Assembly: GCA_023410535.1 (NCBI GenBank)
Contig: JAEYPR010000004.1
Coordinates: 27,011 to 91,010 of the forward strand
Length of the DNA: 64,000 bases
Source: Bacillota bacterium
Lineage (GTDB): Bacteria; Bacillota; UBA4882; UBA8346
Reading direction: 5' to 3'
Shown: piece by piece, positions 62,881-64,000 of the stretch
Numbering within the stretch: the first letter of the stretch is position 1
Layout: each line of letters begins with the position of its first letter
Program-made: the position numbers and the translations under genes
Notes under the pieces: generated by a model
The model's database searches: none
What the model saw: the letters and a program-made list of their open reading frames with translations, nothing else
What the model was told of the DNA's origin: nothing

Positions 62881-63804
62881 ATGCAATATACCCGATTAGG
62901 AAAGACCGATATCGAGGTGTCCCGAATCACCTTTGGCTGTTGGGAACTGGGCGGAGGAATGTGGGAAAAAGCCGAGGATGAGGTCAATATCAAGGCGATT
63001 CAAACTGCGTTTGAGCAAGGCATTACTTCGTTTGATACGGCCGAAGGATACGGTAACGGCCATTCGGAGCGGATTACGGGCTTGGCGTTGCAGGGTAAAC
63101 GGCAAGAATGCGTCATCGCTACCAAGGTTAAAAAAGACAATTTAAGCCCCGACGATCTGCGGCGGGCTTGCGAGCGAAGCCTAACGATGCTACAGACCGA
63201 TTATATCGATATTTACTATATCCATTGGCCCAATCCGTTGATTCCGTTGGCGGAAACGTTACCGGCGCTGACTCAGTTGAAAGCGGAAGGGCTGATCCGC
63301 GCGATCGGGGTCTCCAACTTCTCCTTGGCGCAGTTGCAAGAAGCGGTAAGTTATGGGCAAATTGATGTGATTCAACCGGAATACAGTCTGTTGCAGCGGG
63401 ATATTGAAGCTGCGCTTCTGCCGTTCTGCCGCGCCCATTCGATCGGAGTGATGAGTTACAGTTCGATCGCCAAAGGCATCTTAACCGGCGCGTTCCATTT
63501 GGGCAAGGCGACGCTGAAAGAAGATGATTTCCGCCGCACCCGGCGTTTCTTCCTGCCTGAACATTTGGAAAAGGAACAGGAATTGATCGTTTTACTTCAA
63601 GAAATCGCTGCTACCAAGGGGACTTCACTCGCCCAGATTGCGATTGCCTGGTTGTTGCACCAGCCGGGTTTGAGTTCGGCAATCGTCGGCACGCAGAGCG
63701 AAAAACATCTGATTGATAATTGCCAGTCCACTGCGGTTTCGCTGTCGGAGGAAGAATTAACCGCGTTGGATCAAGTCAGCTCGAAAGTGATTGCTTCGTT
63801 GTAA
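62881..63804 (+). CDS. Aldo/keto reductase family protein (2)
   Basis: 307 residues. Tetrad residues: D and Y in FDTAEGYGNGHSE, K in IATKVKKD, H in YYIHWPNPL. C-terminal GVSNFSLAQLQEAV, PEYSLLQRDIE and the NADP region AIVGTQSEKHLIDN are classic for the YajO/PhdB-like AKR branch. GGAGG precedes the ATG. Substrate unknown. Confidence 0.9.
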   Translation: MQYTRLGKTDIEVSRITFGCWELGGGMWEKAEDEVNIKAIQTAFEQGITSFDTAEGYGNGHSERITGLALQGKRQECVIATKVKKDNLSPDDLRRACERSLTMLQTDYIDIYYIHWPNPLIPLAETLPALTQLKAEGLIRAIGVSNFSLAQLQEAVSYGQIDVIQPEYSLLQRDIEAALLPFCRAHSIGVMSYSSIAKGILTGAFHLGKATLKEDDFRRTRRFFLPEHLEKEQELIVLLQEIAATKGTSLAQIAIAWLLHQPGLSSAIVGTQSEKHLIDNCQSTAVSLSEEELTALDQVSSKVIASL

Positions 63805-63835
63805 GCCAAGGTTGGATGAAAAAGAAACGATATCA

Positions 63836-63880
63836 CACAACCCCGTCCTTTGCTTTTGCAAAGGGCGGGGTTGTGAAAAA
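63836..63880. terminator. Strong hairpin between aldo/keto reductase and 5S rRNA
   Basis: CACAACCCCGTCCTTTGC / GCAAAGGGCGGGGTTGTG (one G-T pair), TTTT loop. No T-run follows on the plus strand, and the minus strand T-run is before the stem, so it is terminator-like rather than canonical. Confidence 0.6.
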
Positions 63881-63886
63881 AGATAG

Positions 63887-64000
63887 CTCCTGGCGAAGAC
63901 CTAGTCTCCCGGCCGGTTTCCCGACAAGTACCATCGGCGCAGAGGGGCTTAACTGCTGTGTTCGGGATGGGAACAGGTGGTTCCCCCTCGCCATATTCAC
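63887..64000 (-). rRNA. rrf: 5S ribosomal RNA, 5' end beyond window
   Basis: Minus strand contains TTCCCATCCCGAACACAGCA, GTTAAGCCCCTCTGCGCCGA and TGGTACTTGTCGGGAAACC, the universal 5S core, ending in CGCCAGGA. The last about five bases of the 5' end (pairing with that 3' end) lie past base 64000. An rRNA operon (23S then 5S) probably lies just beyond the window on the minus strand. Confidence 0.95.

Noticed and set aside
1..64000. Insertion sequences, prophage genes or tRNA genes
   Set aside because: I saw no transposase, integrase or phage structural motifs and no tRNA T-loop/acceptor pattern; absence by eye is not proof.

Overview
The window reads as chromosomal DNA from a fermentative, anaerobic, Firmicutes-like bacterium that probably has an outer membrane. 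Firmicutes-type markers are strong AGGAGG ribosome binding sites, a redox regulator Rex beside the bifunctional aldehyde/alcohol dehydrogenase AdhE, a DUF378 protein and the ABC transporter repertoire. Two proteins end in outer-membrane-type beta-barrels (genes at 851-3496 and 49806-50444), and all four ABC binding proteins have plain signal peptides without a lipobox cysteine. Together these suggest a diderm Bacillota lineage (for example Hydrogenispora/Limnochordia-like or Halanaerobiia-like). The lineage is my inference; I could not run a search.

Layout. 1-10.1 kb is housekeeping: the end of an oligopeptide ABC ATPase, a metallopeptidase/propeller/barrel fusion, dGTPase, a CBS-pair protein, DUF378, bacteriohemerythrin, asnS, an intergenic repeat cluster, and prfC. 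10.2-16.5 kb holds a polar amino acid (cystine-type) ABC operon, an Ntn-hydrolase asparaginase, a PHP phosphoesterase and an alpha-glucan phosphorylase. 16.5-17.1 kb is a 21-bp minisatellite next to a copy of the intergenic repeat. 17.1-24.4 kb is one minus-strand assimilatory sulfate operon, sbp-cysT-cysW-cysA-cysH-cysD-cysN.

24.6-49.4 kb is a polysaccharide/uronate utilisation locus, nearly all on the minus strand. It contains an orphan binding protein, a LacI-family regulator, a PL5-like lyase, a secreted beta-helix protein, a GH88 unsaturated glucuronyl hydrolase, a LUD protein, an SDR dehydrogenase, two heparinase II/III-type lyases, a giant GH2 enzyme, an SGNH esterase, mannonate dehydratase UxuA, a three-gene sugar ABC transporter and a mannose-6-phosphate isomerase. 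A 16-bp operator, GATAACTCGTGTTATC, and variants of it recur in front of the LacI gene, the GH2 gene, the transporter and the isomerase gene, and only in this region. This points to one LacI regulon. The enzymes suggest a polymer holding uronic acid and possibly mannose and acyl groups: lyases cut it, GH88 releases unsaturated uronate, the SDR and UxuA feed 2-keto-3-deoxygluconate, and GH2 and ManA could handle mannose.

49.8-56.3 kb has a small barrel protein, two small membrane proteins, and an AraC regulator divergent from a sugar isomerase/isomerase/Gfo-Idh-MocA operon, then an aldo/keto reductase. 56.4-60.1 kb is adhE and divergent rex, with two Rex-type palindromes covering the adhE promoter. 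60.2-64 kb has a CitA/DcuS-like sensor kinase whose coupled response regulator is cut to 24 codons, a PCC-domain protein, an aldo/keto reductase, and an incomplete 5S rRNA on the minus strand at the window edge.
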